Positions 45,380 to 53,456 of a stretch of DNA of 64,000 bases are shown here, in pieces; the stretch's first letter is position 1; each line of letters opens with the position of its first letter. The DNA comes from Aestuariivita boseongensis (GTDB taxonomy: Bacteria; Pseudomonadota; Alphaproteobacteria; Rhodobacterales; Rhodobacteraceae): the NCBI RefSeq assembly GCF_001262635.1, contig NZ_JXYH01000009.1:38951-102950 (forward strand), given 5' to 3'. The notes beneath the pieces were generated by a model that searched no databases, was not told the DNA's origin, and saw nothing but the letters and a program-made list of their open reading frames with translations. A program made the position numbers and the translations under genes.

Positions 45380-46207
45380 TTACCGGCGCGCCTCCCAACT
45401 GCGGGATTCGTGGCGGCGGGTGAAGAATTCGCCCATCAGCCCCAGCACGATGAAACAGCAGGACACGATCAGCGGGTATTCCCAATTCGTGTTGCGCGGG
45501 AAGTAATTGACAAAGGCATAGCCACGGGTTTGGTCGATGATGTGGAACAGCGGGTTCCAGTCGAACATGGCAAGCATAAAGCCAGGCAGGCTGTTGGCCA
45601 CGAACATCTTGCCGGATGCAATCATGTTGGCGCGTTTGTAGATGGTTGCGATGATCATCGCGGCGGTCGGAAACCAGGGCTTGAACGCCAGAAGCAGCAG
45701 CCCAATGGCGATACCGGAGAACCAGGCCAAGAGGAACATCATGAAAGCGCCGCCCGGATCGTCGATTGTCACCGGGCTGATGATGACGTGGTATCCGAAA
45801 AGGATCACAACCAATGTCAGAACCTGAGTGTAAAGGGCGCCAAAGGCGGCCGCTGCAATGGCCACGATGGTGTTCATCGGTGCGTGCAGCATCATTGCGC
45901 TGGTCGACCCCGCCGCACCCATTACCGCGCCCAGCGTCTTGATGTTGGTGATGTAAAGGAAGATGCCGGACAGCAGATAGATCAGGAAATCACCACGGAT
46001 CGCGCCCGCTGCCGTGCGCAGACCCAGAAGTTCGAACATGACATAGAAGACAGCGACGAAAATGATGATCTGCAGCATATTCACGAGGATCGCCAGGAAG
46101 GCGTTGCCGTGCTGTTTGCGCACGTCGCGAACGACCGAGTGATAGACCACTTCGGCCATGCCAAGCCCAGCGCTCAGACGGCTTCGGCGCCGTACCTGTT
46201 CAAACAT
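45380..46207 (-). CDS. ABC-2 type permease for polysaccharide export (KpsM-like)
   Basis: Membrane subunit of an ABC exporter, 275 residues with six predicted helices. The segment NPLFHIIDQTRGYAFVNYFP near residue 220 and the overall helix layout match KpsM/Wzm-type permeases that move capsule or O-antigen chains across the inner membrane. No matching ATPase gene (KpsT/Wzt) lies in the window, so it must be elsewhere. It is divergent from cysQ and stands at the edge of the glycosyltransferase and sulfotransferase cluster, which suggests that it exports the product. A spaced inverted repeat lies in the shared promoter region. Confidence 0.85.
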   Translation of the reverse strand: MFEQVRRRSRLSAGLGMAEVVYHSVVRDVRKQHGNAFLAILVNMLQIIIFVAVFYVMFELLGLRTAAGAIRGDFLIYLLSGIFLYITNIKTLGAVMGAAGSTSAMMLHAPMNTIVAIAAAAFGALYTQVLTLVVILFGYHVIISPVTIDDPGGAFMMFLLAWFSGIAIGLLLLAFKPWFPTAAMIIATIYKRANMIASGKMFVANSLPGFMLAMFDWNPLFHIIDQTRGYAFVNYFPRNTNWEYPLIVSCCFIVLGLMGEFFTRRHESRSWEARR

Positions 46208-46240
46208 GTTCTGCGGATCCTATTAGGACTGCCTCAAAAT

Positions 46241-46267
46241 ATGACGGAATTCTTGCTGTTCCGTTAT
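46241..46267 (+). promoter_or_regulatory. Spaced inverted repeat in the permease/cysQ divergent region
   Basis: ATGACGGAA (46241-46249) and TTCCGTTAT (46259-46267) are inverted repeats matching at eight of nine positions, nine bases apart. A ten-base palindrome CATCATGATG follows at 46284-46293. Either could bind a regulator of both divergent genes. No function is shown. Confidence 0.45.
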
Positions 46268-46327
46268 GGGGTCAGCATAAGTGCATCATGATGTCAGATC
46301 AATCGAAGCGAAAACGGAGTTTTCCAA

Positions 46328-47125
46328 GTGTCATATGAATCCCTCATCCCCGTTTTGCGCCGCCTCGCGATCGAGGCAGGTGATGTGATAATGGAGATCT
46401 ATGACGCTGATGATTTCGAGGTGAAGACGAAATCCGATGAAAGCCCTGTGACTGCGGCGGATGAAGCGGCCGATGCCCTGATTTCCGCCGGTCTGAGGGA
46501 GGCGTTTCCTGATCTGATGCTGGTCACCGAGGAGCAGGCGGATTCTCATGCCCAGTCCGGCGATACCTTCCTGATTGTCGATCCGCTGGACGGCACCAAG
46601 GAGTTCGTCAACCGGCGCGGTGATTTCACCGTGAATATCGCTTTGGTCGAAGCAGGAGTGCCTACGCGCGGTGTGGTCTATGCGCCTGCGCGCAAGCGGA
46701 TGTTCTATACGACCGCCGATGGCCAGACGGTCGAGGAAACCGGCCCCTTCGATCCTGGCAGGCCGGGAGAGACCAAGGCGATCTCGGTCAGTACGCCGGA
46801 CAATGGGGCGCTGATGGTGGTGGCGAGCAAATCGCACCGCGATCAAGCGACCGACGACTATATCGCGAAATATGACGTTCGCGACATGACCAGCGCCGGG
46901 TCTTCGCTGAAGTTCTGTCTGGTCGCGACCGGAGAGGCCGATTTGTACCCCCGGCTTGGCCGCACGATGGAGTGGGACACCGCGGCAGGACATGCGGTTC
47001 TGGCCGGGGCTGGCGGTCAGGTTGTGCGGTTCGATGATCACAGCCCGCTGACATATGGCAAGGATGGGTTTGAAAACCCGTTCTTCATCGCTTTCGCCCC
47101 TAACGTAACCCTGAAAGGTGCGTGA
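46328..47125 (+). CDS. cysQ: 3'(2'),5'-bisphosphate nucleotidase CysQ
   Basis: Magnesium-dependent phosphatase of 265 residues that turns PAP (adenosine 3',5'-bisphosphate) into AMP, and so clears the by-product of sulfotransferases and sulfate assimilation. The inositol-monophosphatase fold shows VTEEQAD, DPLDGTKEFVNRRGDFTVNI and the C-terminal EWDTAAGHAVL metal site. A GTG start with CGGAG upstream is used. The kdsB-like gene follows with a one-base overlap (TGATG). A PAPS-using sulfotransferase lies in the same gene run, so a role in glycan sulfation is likely. Confidence 0.95.
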   Translation: MSYESLIPVLRRLAIEAGDVIMEIYDADDFEVKTKSDESPVTAADEAADALISAGLREAFPDLMLVTEEQADSHAQSGDTFLIVDPLDGTKEFVNRRGDFTVNIALVEAGVPTRGVVYAPARKRMFYTTADGQTVEETGPFDPGRPGETKAISVSTPDNGALMVVASKSHRDQATDDYIAKYDVRDMTSAGSSLKFCLVATGEADLYPRLGRTMEWDTAAGHAVLAGAGGQVVRFDDHSPLTYGKDGFENPFFIAFAPNVTLKGA

Positions 47126-47925
47126 TGTCTGTTCTGATCGTCATTCCGGCCCGTTTCGCCTCTACCCGGTATCCGGGCAAACCTCTGGTCAATCTGACAG
47201 GGTCTTCCGGTCAGGCGCGCAGCCTGATTGAACGGTCCTGGCGCGCAGCCATCGCCGTGAGCGGGGCCGACCGCGTGGTGGTTGCCACAGATGATGAACG
47301 TATCCGCGACGCCTGCGACGGCTTCGGGGCCGAGGTTGTGATGACCTCGGAAACCTGTGCGAACGGTACCGAACGCTGTGCTGAGGCGCATGCAGCGCTG
47401 GGCGGCGGGTTCGAGATCGTAGTCAACTTGCAGGGCGACGCGCCCCTGACCCCCCATTGGTTCGTCGAGGGGCTAGTAAGCGGTCTGCAAAACGCGCCGG
47501 AGGCCGAGATCGCAACCCCCGTTCTGCGCTGTGACGGCGCGGCGCTGAATGGTCTGCTGGCCGACAGGAAAGCGGGACGCGTGGGGGGTACAACGGCCGT
47601 ATTCGACCGCGATCACCACGCGATGTATTTCTCGAAAGAAGTCGTGCCGTTCACGGCGTCGCATTATGCTGAAGCCGATCCCACGCCGGTTTTCCACCAT
47701 GTGGGTGTCTATGCCTATCGCCCCGATGCACTGGCGGCCTATCCGGGATGGCCCGTTGGCCCGCTTGAGCAACTGGAGGGGCTGGAACAGCTGCGCTTCA
47801 TGGAAAACGGGCGCAAGGTTCTTTGTGTCGAGGTCGAAGCCCGCGGCCGCCAGTTCTGGGAGCTGAACAACCCCGAGGATGTGCCCAAGATCGAAGCCAT
47901 GATGGTCGAGATGGGGCTTGAATGA
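47125..47925 (+). CDS. Sugar-acid cytidylyltransferase, KdsB-like
   Basis: Nucleotidyltransferase of 266 residues that would join CMP to Kdo or a similar acidic sugar. The start VIPARFASTRYPGKPLVNL is the KdsB signature, and VVATDDERI and NGTERCAEA follow. The metal-binding QGD is kept, but the usual QGDEPLI reads QGDAPLTPHW, and about eight residues are inserted after PLVNL. The bacterium needs one KdsB for LPS, and this may be that enzyme or a capsule-specific relative with another substrate. It sits between cysQ and a glycosyltransferase, overlapping both. Confidence 0.85.
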   Translation: MSVLIVIPARFASTRYPGKPLVNLTGSSGQARSLIERSWRAAIAVSGADRVVVATDDERIRDACDGFGAEVVMTSETCANGTERCAEAHAALGGGFEIVVNLQGDAPLTPHWFVEGLVSGLQNAPEAEIATPVLRCDGAALNGLLADRKAGRVGGTTAVFDRDHHAMYFSKEVVPFTASHYAEADPTPVFHHVGVYAYRPDALAAYPGWPVGPLEQLEGLEQLRFMENGRKVLCVEVEARGRQFWELNNPEDVPKIEAMMVEMGLE

Positions 47926-49145
47926 CCGCAGTTCCGGTCAGCATCATCGTGGTCAGCAGAGGCCGCCCTGCGGCCCTGATCCGATGCCTGACCGGAATTG
48001 CGCAACTGCGCTATGCCCCGTTCGAGGTGATCGTCGTGGCCGATCCGCAAGGGCTGGAGGCCGTGTGGCGCTGGCCGGGGGCGGGGGATGTCAAAACGAT
48101 TGCGTTTGATGAACCCAATATCTCGGTCGCGCGCAATCTGGGGGTCGAAGCCGCGGCGGGCGATATCGTGGCCTTTATCGACGATGACGCGGTGCCCGAA
48201 CCCGGCTGGCTGCGCCACCTTGCAGCTCCGTTTCAGGACCCGTCCGTCAGCGCCGCTGGCGGTTTTGTGCGCGGGCGCAACGGGATCTCGTGGCAATGGG
48301 CGGCACATTCCGTGGATCTTGCCGGTCAAATCCGCCCGATTGAGATTTCCGAGGACACAGCATTGGTGCTGACCCCGTCACCGGGCCGGGCGATCAAGAC
48401 GGAAGGCACCAATATGGCCATTCGCCGATCAGTTCTGGCGCAGCTGGGCGGATTTGACCCGAATTACCATTATTTCCTCGACGAAACCGATGTGAACCTG
48501 CGCCTTGCTCAGGCAGGCGCGGCCACTGCGATTTTGCCCCTTGCCGTGGTGCATCACGGCTTTGCCGAAAATGCGACGCGGCGCGCTGACCGTGTTCCCC
48601 GCGACCTGCATCAACTTGGGGCAAGCTGGGCCGTGTTCCTGTCGCGCCATTGTCCAGAGGTACATGTGGACGAGCGCTGGGCCGATATTCTCAAGGCAGA
48701 ACGTCGGCGGTTGGTGCAATACATGATCGACGGCCGCCTAGAGCCGCGCGACGTGCGCCGGATCATGGGTGGTTTGCGCCGCGGATATGAAGAGGGGCTT
48801 GCGCGTCCCGCCTCTGCTTTGGGGCCGTTGGAAGGGGCTTCGGACCCATTCAGGCCTTTCCCGTCTGACCCGGAAAAACCAATCATCACATTGGCGGGTC
48901 GAAGCTGGTCGAAAAAGCGCCTGCAAGCCCAAGCCGACGAGGCCGCAAGATCGGGGAAAATTCCCTGCGTTTATACGTTCTCGCCGACAACTCTGTTTCA
49001 CAGACGCCGCTATGAAATGCCTGGGTATTGGCTGCAGACAGGTGGCCTTTTCGGTAAAAGCCTGCGGTCGGATCGTTGGCTATCGTTCTGGCGGTTTAGC
49101 AAGCGGATCAAACGTGAAGCGACGCTTTGGGCGAAAAACCAGTAA
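47922..49145 (+). CDS. Family 2 glycosyltransferase
   Basis: GT-A fold glycosyltransferase of 407 residues. It shows VSIIVVSRGRPAAL at the nucleotide site, ISVARNLGVEAA, the metal site IDDDAVPEPGW and the acceptor block NMAIRRSVLAQLGGFD with LDETDVNLRL. About 130 residues after position 270 are outside the catalytic fold, basic and rich in Arg/Trp at the end, and could contact the membrane. The start overlaps the kdsB-like stop (ATGA), so the sugar from that pathway may be its donor or acceptor. The sugar is not predictable. Confidence 0.88.
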   Translation: MTAVPVSIIVVSRGRPAALIRCLTGIAQLRYAPFEVIVVADPQGLEAVWRWPGAGDVKTIAFDEPNISVARNLGVEAAAGDIVAFIDDDAVPEPGWLRHLAAPFQDPSVSAAGGFVRGRNGISWQWAAHSVDLAGQIRPIEISEDTALVLTPSPGRAIKTEGTNMAIRRSVLAQLGGFDPNYHYFLDETDVNLRLAQAGAATAILPLAVVHHGFAENATRRADRVPRDLHQLGASWAVFLSRHCPEVHVDERWADILKAERRRLVQYMIDGRLEPRDVRRIMGGLRRGYEEGLARPASALGPLEGASDPFRPFPSDPEKPIITLAGRSWSKKRLQAQADEAARSGKIPCVYTFSPTTLFHRRRYEMPGYWLQTGGLFGKSLRSDRWLSFWRFSKRIKREATLWAKNQ

Positions 49146-49284
49146 ATTTCATCAATTTTGGTGAAACCGTTAATAATTTGAGCGTAGTCATGGACGCGCC
49201 CAGCGCTTCTTGGTTAAGTGATGGGCAGCAAAATAGCTGGCACGGACAGCAACAGCGTGGCGAAGCACATGCGAGCGAGGCAGA

Positions 49285-50181
49285 ATGCGTAAGAAGGTGA
49301 CCAAGGCGATTTTCCCGGTGGCGGGCATGGGAACACGGTTCTTGCCAGCGACGAAATCGGTGCCCAAGGAAATCATGACATTGGTGGATCGGCCGCTGGT
49401 GCAATACGCCATCGACGAGGCGCGCGCGGCAGGGATCAAAGAGTTCATCTTCGTCACCTCGCGCGGCAAAGGCGCTTTGGAAGACTATTTCGACCATGCC
49501 CCCCAGCTGGAACAGGAACTGCGCAAGAAGGGCAAGGATGCGCTTCTTGAGACCCTGAAATCCACCAATATGGAAAGCGGGGCGATCGCCTATATCCGTC
49601 AGCACAAGGCGCTGGGCCTGGGCCATGCGGTCTGGTGCGCGCGTCGTCTGATTGCCGATGAACCTTTTGCCGTCATGTTGCCCGATGACGTGATCGCGGC
49701 GGAAAAACCGTGCCTGCAGCAGATGGTCGAAGCCTATCAGGAAACCGGCGGCTGCATGGTCGCCGCGATGGAAGTGCCGCCGGAACGCACCTCGGCCTAT
49801 GGTATCTTGGACGTTGAAGAAGACATGGGGTCGGTCGTCAAGGTCAAGTCCATGGTCGAAAAGCCCAAGCCTGAAGAGGCGCCGTCGAACCTGGCGGTGA
49901 TCGGCCGGTACATTCTGACCCCGTCGGTTCTGTCGAACCTGAACAAGATCAAGTCCGGTGCCGGTGGGGAGATACAGTTGACCGACGCCATCGCACAGGA
50001 GATCGGAAAACCCAAACGTGGCGTTTACGGTCTGCGATTCCGGGGTCAGCGTTTTGACTGCGGCTCTAAATCAGGGTTTTTGCAGGCGACGGTTTCTTTC
50101 GGTCTTGCGCGGGAAGATCTGCGTGATGACCTGTCGCGATACCTGCATGAGGTTGTCGCCATGGATAAGGCCAGCCAGTAA
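49285..50181 (+). CDS. galU: UTP-glucose-1-phosphate uridylyltransferase
   Basis: Makes UDP-glucose, donor for many surface glycans. The 298 residues show the nucleotidyl site FPVAGMGTRFLPATKSVPKE, then PLVQYAIDEA, the GHAVWCA segment and MLPDDVI. The C-terminal block RFDCGSKSGFLQATV fits GalU well. It has its own 139-base upstream region with GAGG before the ATG and is followed by galE after 14 bases, so both UDP-sugars are made from one transcript. Confidence 0.96.
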   Translation: MRKKVTKAIFPVAGMGTRFLPATKSVPKEIMTLVDRPLVQYAIDEARAAGIKEFIFVTSRGKGALEDYFDHAPQLEQELRKKGKDALLETLKSTNMESGAIAYIRQHKALGLGHAVWCARRLIADEPFAVMLPDDVIAAEKPCLQQMVEAYQETGGCMVAAMEVPPERTSAYGILDVEEDMGSVVKVKSMVEKPKPEEAPSNLAVIGRYILTPSVLSNLNKIKSGAGGEIQLTDAIAQEIGKPKRGVYGLRFRGQRFDCGSKSGFLQATVSFGLAREDLRDDLSRYLHEVVAMDKASQ

Positions 50182-50195
50182 CGGAACCGGACGTC

Positions 50196-51182
50196 ATGGC
50201 GCAGCATGTGTTGGTGACGGGGGGCGCGGGGTATATCGGATCCCATGCCTGCAAGGCGCTGAAAGCTGCCGGGTTTACCCCCGTGACATTCGACAATTTC
50301 GCGACAGGCTGGCGGGAGGCCGTCAAGTTCGGACCGCTTGAAGAGGGCGACCTGATGGATCGCGCGCGGGTCGACGAGGTGTTTGCCAAATACCAGCCCG
50401 TCGCGGTGATGCATTTCGCAGCCCTGTCCCTGGTGGGTGAAGCGATGGGCGATCCGGGCCGGTACTGGCGGATCAACGTCGGCGGTGCGCTGAACCTGAT
50501 CGAGGCGACTGTGGCCACCGGGTGCCTGAAGTTTGTCTTCTCTTCGACCTGTGCGACCTATGGGGACCATGACGGCGTCACGCTGGACGAAACCACGCGG
50601 CAAGAGCCTTTGAACGCCTATGGCGCCAGCAAGCTGGCCATCGAACAGATCCTTGGCAATTTCGGGGAAAGCCACGGCCTGAACCACGTGATCTTTCGTT
50701 ATTTCAACGTGGCGGGCGCCGATCCGGATGGCGAGGTCGGAGAATTTCACCGCCCCGAGACGCATCTGATCCCGCTGACGCTGGATGCGATCGACGGCAA
50801 GCGCGATGCGCTGACGGTTTATGGCACGGATTACCACACACCCGACGGCACTTGCGTGCGTGATTACGCGCATGTGTCCGATCTGGTGGACGCGCATGTG
50901 CTGGGCCTGTCCTGGCTGATGGAGGGCAAGCCCAACCGCGTGTTCAACCTGGGCTCGGGCCGTGGGTTTTCTGTTCGGGAGGTGATTGCAAGCTCGCGCG
51001 CGGTGACCAACCGGGAGGTACCGTTTCACGAGGGACCCCGCCGCGGCGGGGATGCGGCAAGCCTTGTATCGGGATCGTTTCGCGCCGAGACTGAACTGGG
51101 GTGGAGGCCCAAGCGGTCCGACCTGCACACGATGATCGCTGACGCGTGGAGATGGCACCAAACTGGCCACTACGACAAATAA
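50196..51182 (+). CDS. galE: UDP-glucose 4-epimerase
   Basis: Interconverts UDP-glucose and UDP-galactose with tightly bound NAD. The 328-residue SDR shows GGAGYIGSHACKAL at the NAD site, the catalytic SSTCATYG and YGASKLA, the FNVAGADPDG loop and DYAHVSDLVDAH. All are family-typical. It follows galU closely and the next glycosyltransferase begins near its end. UDP-galactose is therefore a likely building block of the glycan made by this cluster. Confidence 0.95.
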   Translation: MAQHVLVTGGAGYIGSHACKALKAAGFTPVTFDNFATGWREAVKFGPLEEGDLMDRARVDEVFAKYQPVAVMHFAALSLVGEAMGDPGRYWRINVGGALNLIEATVATGCLKFVFSSTCATYGDHDGVTLDETTRQEPLNAYGASKLAIEQILGNFGESHGLNHVIFRYFNVAGADPDGEVGEFHRPETHLIPLTLDAIDGKRDALTVYGTDYHTPDGTCVRDYAHVSDLVDAHVLGLSWLMEGKPNRVFNLGSGRGFSVREVIASSRAVTNREVPFHEGPRRGGDAASLVSGSFRAETELGWRPKRSDLHTMIADAWRWHQTGHYDK

Positions 51183-51246
51183 CCCCGATGCGTTTCTGCT
51201 GGACCTGACCCGCCTGATCAGCCGGGCGGGCCGCGTTCCGACGGGC

Positions 51247-52404
51247 GTGGACCGGGTCGAACTGGCCTATTTAAGGCATCTGGTTCAAGGCGCGTCACCT
51301 TGTTTCGGGCTGGTCCGCTCAAGTCTGGGCTATGTGCTTCTGGATCGGGCAGGTCTGCTCGCACTGTTGGAGCGGTTCGACGGGCAGCAGCCCTGGGGCC
51401 GGGCGGACGCGTTGTCATGGGGTGCGCGTAAGAAAGGTCCGGCGGTCCGGCGCGCCGAAAGCGATTTGCGCAGGCTGTGCATCGCCCGCGCGTTGCCTTC
51501 GCGGCTGGAACGGCTGTTGCGCACGCATTTGCCAACGGGTGCGCAGTACCTGAATGTCGGGCACAGCAACCTGACGGATCGCACCCTCTGGGCGGTTCGA
51601 CATGATCTGAAGGCGCGGATCATCGTGCTGATCCATGACGCCATCCCGCTGGATTACCCGCAATACCAACGCCCCGGCACGCCAGAGGCGTTTCGCGCCA
51701 GGTTGAAACGCGTGCGGCACTTTGCGGACCAGATCATCTATAACTCGGCCCATACGCAGGAGCGGGCAGAGCATCACATGTGCCAATGGGGTGATCCGCC
51801 ACCCGGTGTCGTCGCACCACTGGGGGTCGAGGTGCCGCCGCCAGATCCCGCCGGATTGCCGGGCGATATCGACCTCACCCAGCCCTATTTCGTCACGGTG
51901 GGCACGATCGAGCCGCGCAAGAACCACGCGCTGCTTCTGGATGCCTGGGAGGTGCTTACCAATGAGCTGCCCGCCGATCAGGTGCCCCGGCTTTACATCT
52001 GCGGATCGCGCGGATGGAAAAATGAGGCCGTCTTCGCCCGCCTTGACGCGCTGTCGAGAGACGGTCCGGTGCGGGAACTGCCGGGCCTGCCGGACGCGGC
52101 CCTGAGCGCGCTGGTGCAGAACGCCCGTGCGATGGTCTTTCCCAGTGAGGCCGAGGGATATGGCTTGCCCCCTATCGAAGCCGCCACGCTGGGCACGCCC
52201 GTCATCTGCCTTGATCTGCCCGTTTACCGGGAAACTCTGGCAGACATTCCCGTTTACCTGAAAGCAACGGACCGCTATTTATTAGCTAATACAGTGCAGA
52301 GCCTGTCAAAAGGGCCAAAGGTCGAGCAGATTTCAGGATCAACCGTTGGGTTTCGCGCGCCAACCTGGGACGATCATTTCCGCTTGGCCCTTACGCCGAT
52401 GTGA
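51247..52404 (+). CDS. Family 1 (GT4-type) glycosyltransferase, true start unclear
   Basis: GT-B fold glycosyltransferase, at least 385 residues. The donor-binding half shows VTVGTIEPRKNHALLLDAW, ICGSRGWKNEA and FPSEAEGYGLPPIEAATLGTP, with the EX7E-like motif. The annotated GTG is the first usable start, but in-frame codons just before it (51184-51246) read FLLDLTRLISRAGRVPTG, the normal N-terminus of this enzyme group. No ATG, GTG or TTG lies in frame before the preceding stop. One extra base in the CCCC run at 51184-51187 would join an ATG at 51152. So the true start may be non-standard, or a one-base deletion or sequencing error has occurred. Confidence 0.82.
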   Translation: MDRVELAYLRHLVQGASPCFGLVRSSLGYVLLDRAGLLALLERFDGQQPWGRADALSWGARKKGPAVRRAESDLRRLCIARALPSRLERLLRTHLPTGAQYLNVGHSNLTDRTLWAVRHDLKARIIVLIHDAIPLDYPQYQRPGTPEAFRARLKRVRHFADQIIYNSAHTQERAEHHMCQWGDPPPGVVAPLGVEVPPPDPAGLPGDIDLTQPYFVTVGTIEPRKNHALLLDAWEVLTNELPADQVPRLYICGSRGWKNEAVFARLDALSRDGPVRELPGLPDAALSALVQNARAMVFPSEAEGYGLPPIEAATLGTPVICLDLPVYRETLADIPVYLKATDRYLLANTVQSLSKGPKVEQISGSTVGFRAPTWDDHFRLALTPM

Positions 52405-52445
52405 GGGGCCGTGTACCGTTCGGTAATGAATGAAGGGTTGAACGA

Positions 52446-53456
52446 TTGGGCCTCTGGCAGTCCTATCGCCTGAGATGGTCACGCCGAAGATGGCGTGTGC
52501 GGGCGTTGCGCAAGCGGCGTCAGCTTCAGTCGGTTGTCGACCGCACCAGTCAGATCAAGCCTGGCGATATCCTTCTGTTCAGCACCCAGCGGAACGAAAA
52601 GGTGCGGCTCCCCTATTTTCTGGAATATTACCGCCGGCTGGGTGTGAACCACTTCTTCTTTGTCGACAATGACAGCACCGATGGCGCGTATGAGTACCTT
52701 GCGGACCAACCTGATGTCTCGCTCTGGCATACGCGGGCCAGTTACAAGAAGTCACGCTATGGCGTGGATTGGCTGAACTGGCTGCAGCGCAAACATGCGC
52801 ATGGGCACTGGACGCTGACGGTCGATCCTGATGAGTTCTTCGTTTATCCGTTCTGCGATACAAGGCCATTGCGTGCGCTTACTGACTGGCTGGATGCGTC
52901 GTCGATCAAGTCGTTCAGTGCGATGCTTCTGGACATGTATCCCAAGGGCGCGCTGAACGATCAGCCCTATTCTGAAGGCCAGGACCCGATGGAAATTGCC
53001 TGCTGGTTCGACAGCGGCAATTACACGATCAAGAAGAACAAGCGCTTCGGCAATCTGTGGATACAGGGCGGGCCGCGCGCACGGGTGTTCTTTTCGGAAA
53101 AGCCGGCGCTGGCGCCCGCGCTGAACAAGATCCCGCTGGTGAAATGGGACAGGCGCTATGTCTATGTCAGCTCGACCCATATGCTTTTGCCGCGCGGTCT
53201 GAATCTGGTTTATGACGAATGGGGTGGTGAGAAGGCGTCAGGCGTCCTACTGCATGCCAAATTCATCGACACGTTTACCCACAAGGCGCAGGAAGAGCTG
53301 GAGCGGAAACAGCATTATTCGGCGTCGGTCGAATATCGCGCCTATGCCGAACAACTGGCTCAGAACCCCGAGCTGTGGTGCAAATGGTCCGAAAAATACA
53401 TCAACTGGCGGCAGCTTGAGATTCTAGGCCTGATGTCGAAAGGCAACTGGGCATGA
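52446..53456 (+). CDS. Glycosyltransferase family 2-like protein (Glyco_tranf_2_4 type)
   Basis: Putative glycosyltransferase of 336 residues from the group with the RNE start. It shows FSTQRNEKVRLPYFLEYYRR, FFFVDNDSTDGAYEYL and the metal site VDPDEFFVYPF. A long C-terminal part with many aromatic and basic residues follows. A TTG start after GAAGGG is used. The first 30 residues are strongly basic (RLRWSRRRWRVRALRKRRQ) and may bind membrane or nucleic acid phosphate. Its stop overlaps the start of the branching-type transferase (ATGA). Donor and acceptor are unknown. Confidence 0.83.
   Translation: MGLWQSYRLRWSRRRWRVRALRKRRQLQSVVDRTSQIKPGDILLFSTQRNEKVRLPYFLEYYRRLGVNHFFFVDNDSTDGAYEYLADQPDVSLWHTRASYKKSRYGVDWLNWLQRKHAHGHWTLTVDPDEFFVYPFCDTRPLRALTDWLDASSIKSFSAMLLDMYPKGALNDQPYSEGQDPMEIACWFDSGNYTIKKNKRFGNLWIQGGPRARVFFSEKPALAPALNKIPLVKWDRRYVYVSSTHMLLPRGLNLVYDEWGGEKASGVLLHAKFIDTFTHKAQEELERKQHYSASVEYRAYAEQLAQNPELWCKWSEKYINWRQLEILGLMSKGNWA

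Noticed and set aside
49146..49170. TTTCATC/GGTGAAA inverted repeat after the family 2 glycosyltransferase as a terminator
   Set aside because: The stem is short and AT-rich with a G-T pair and no T-run follows, so a terminator call is not supported.
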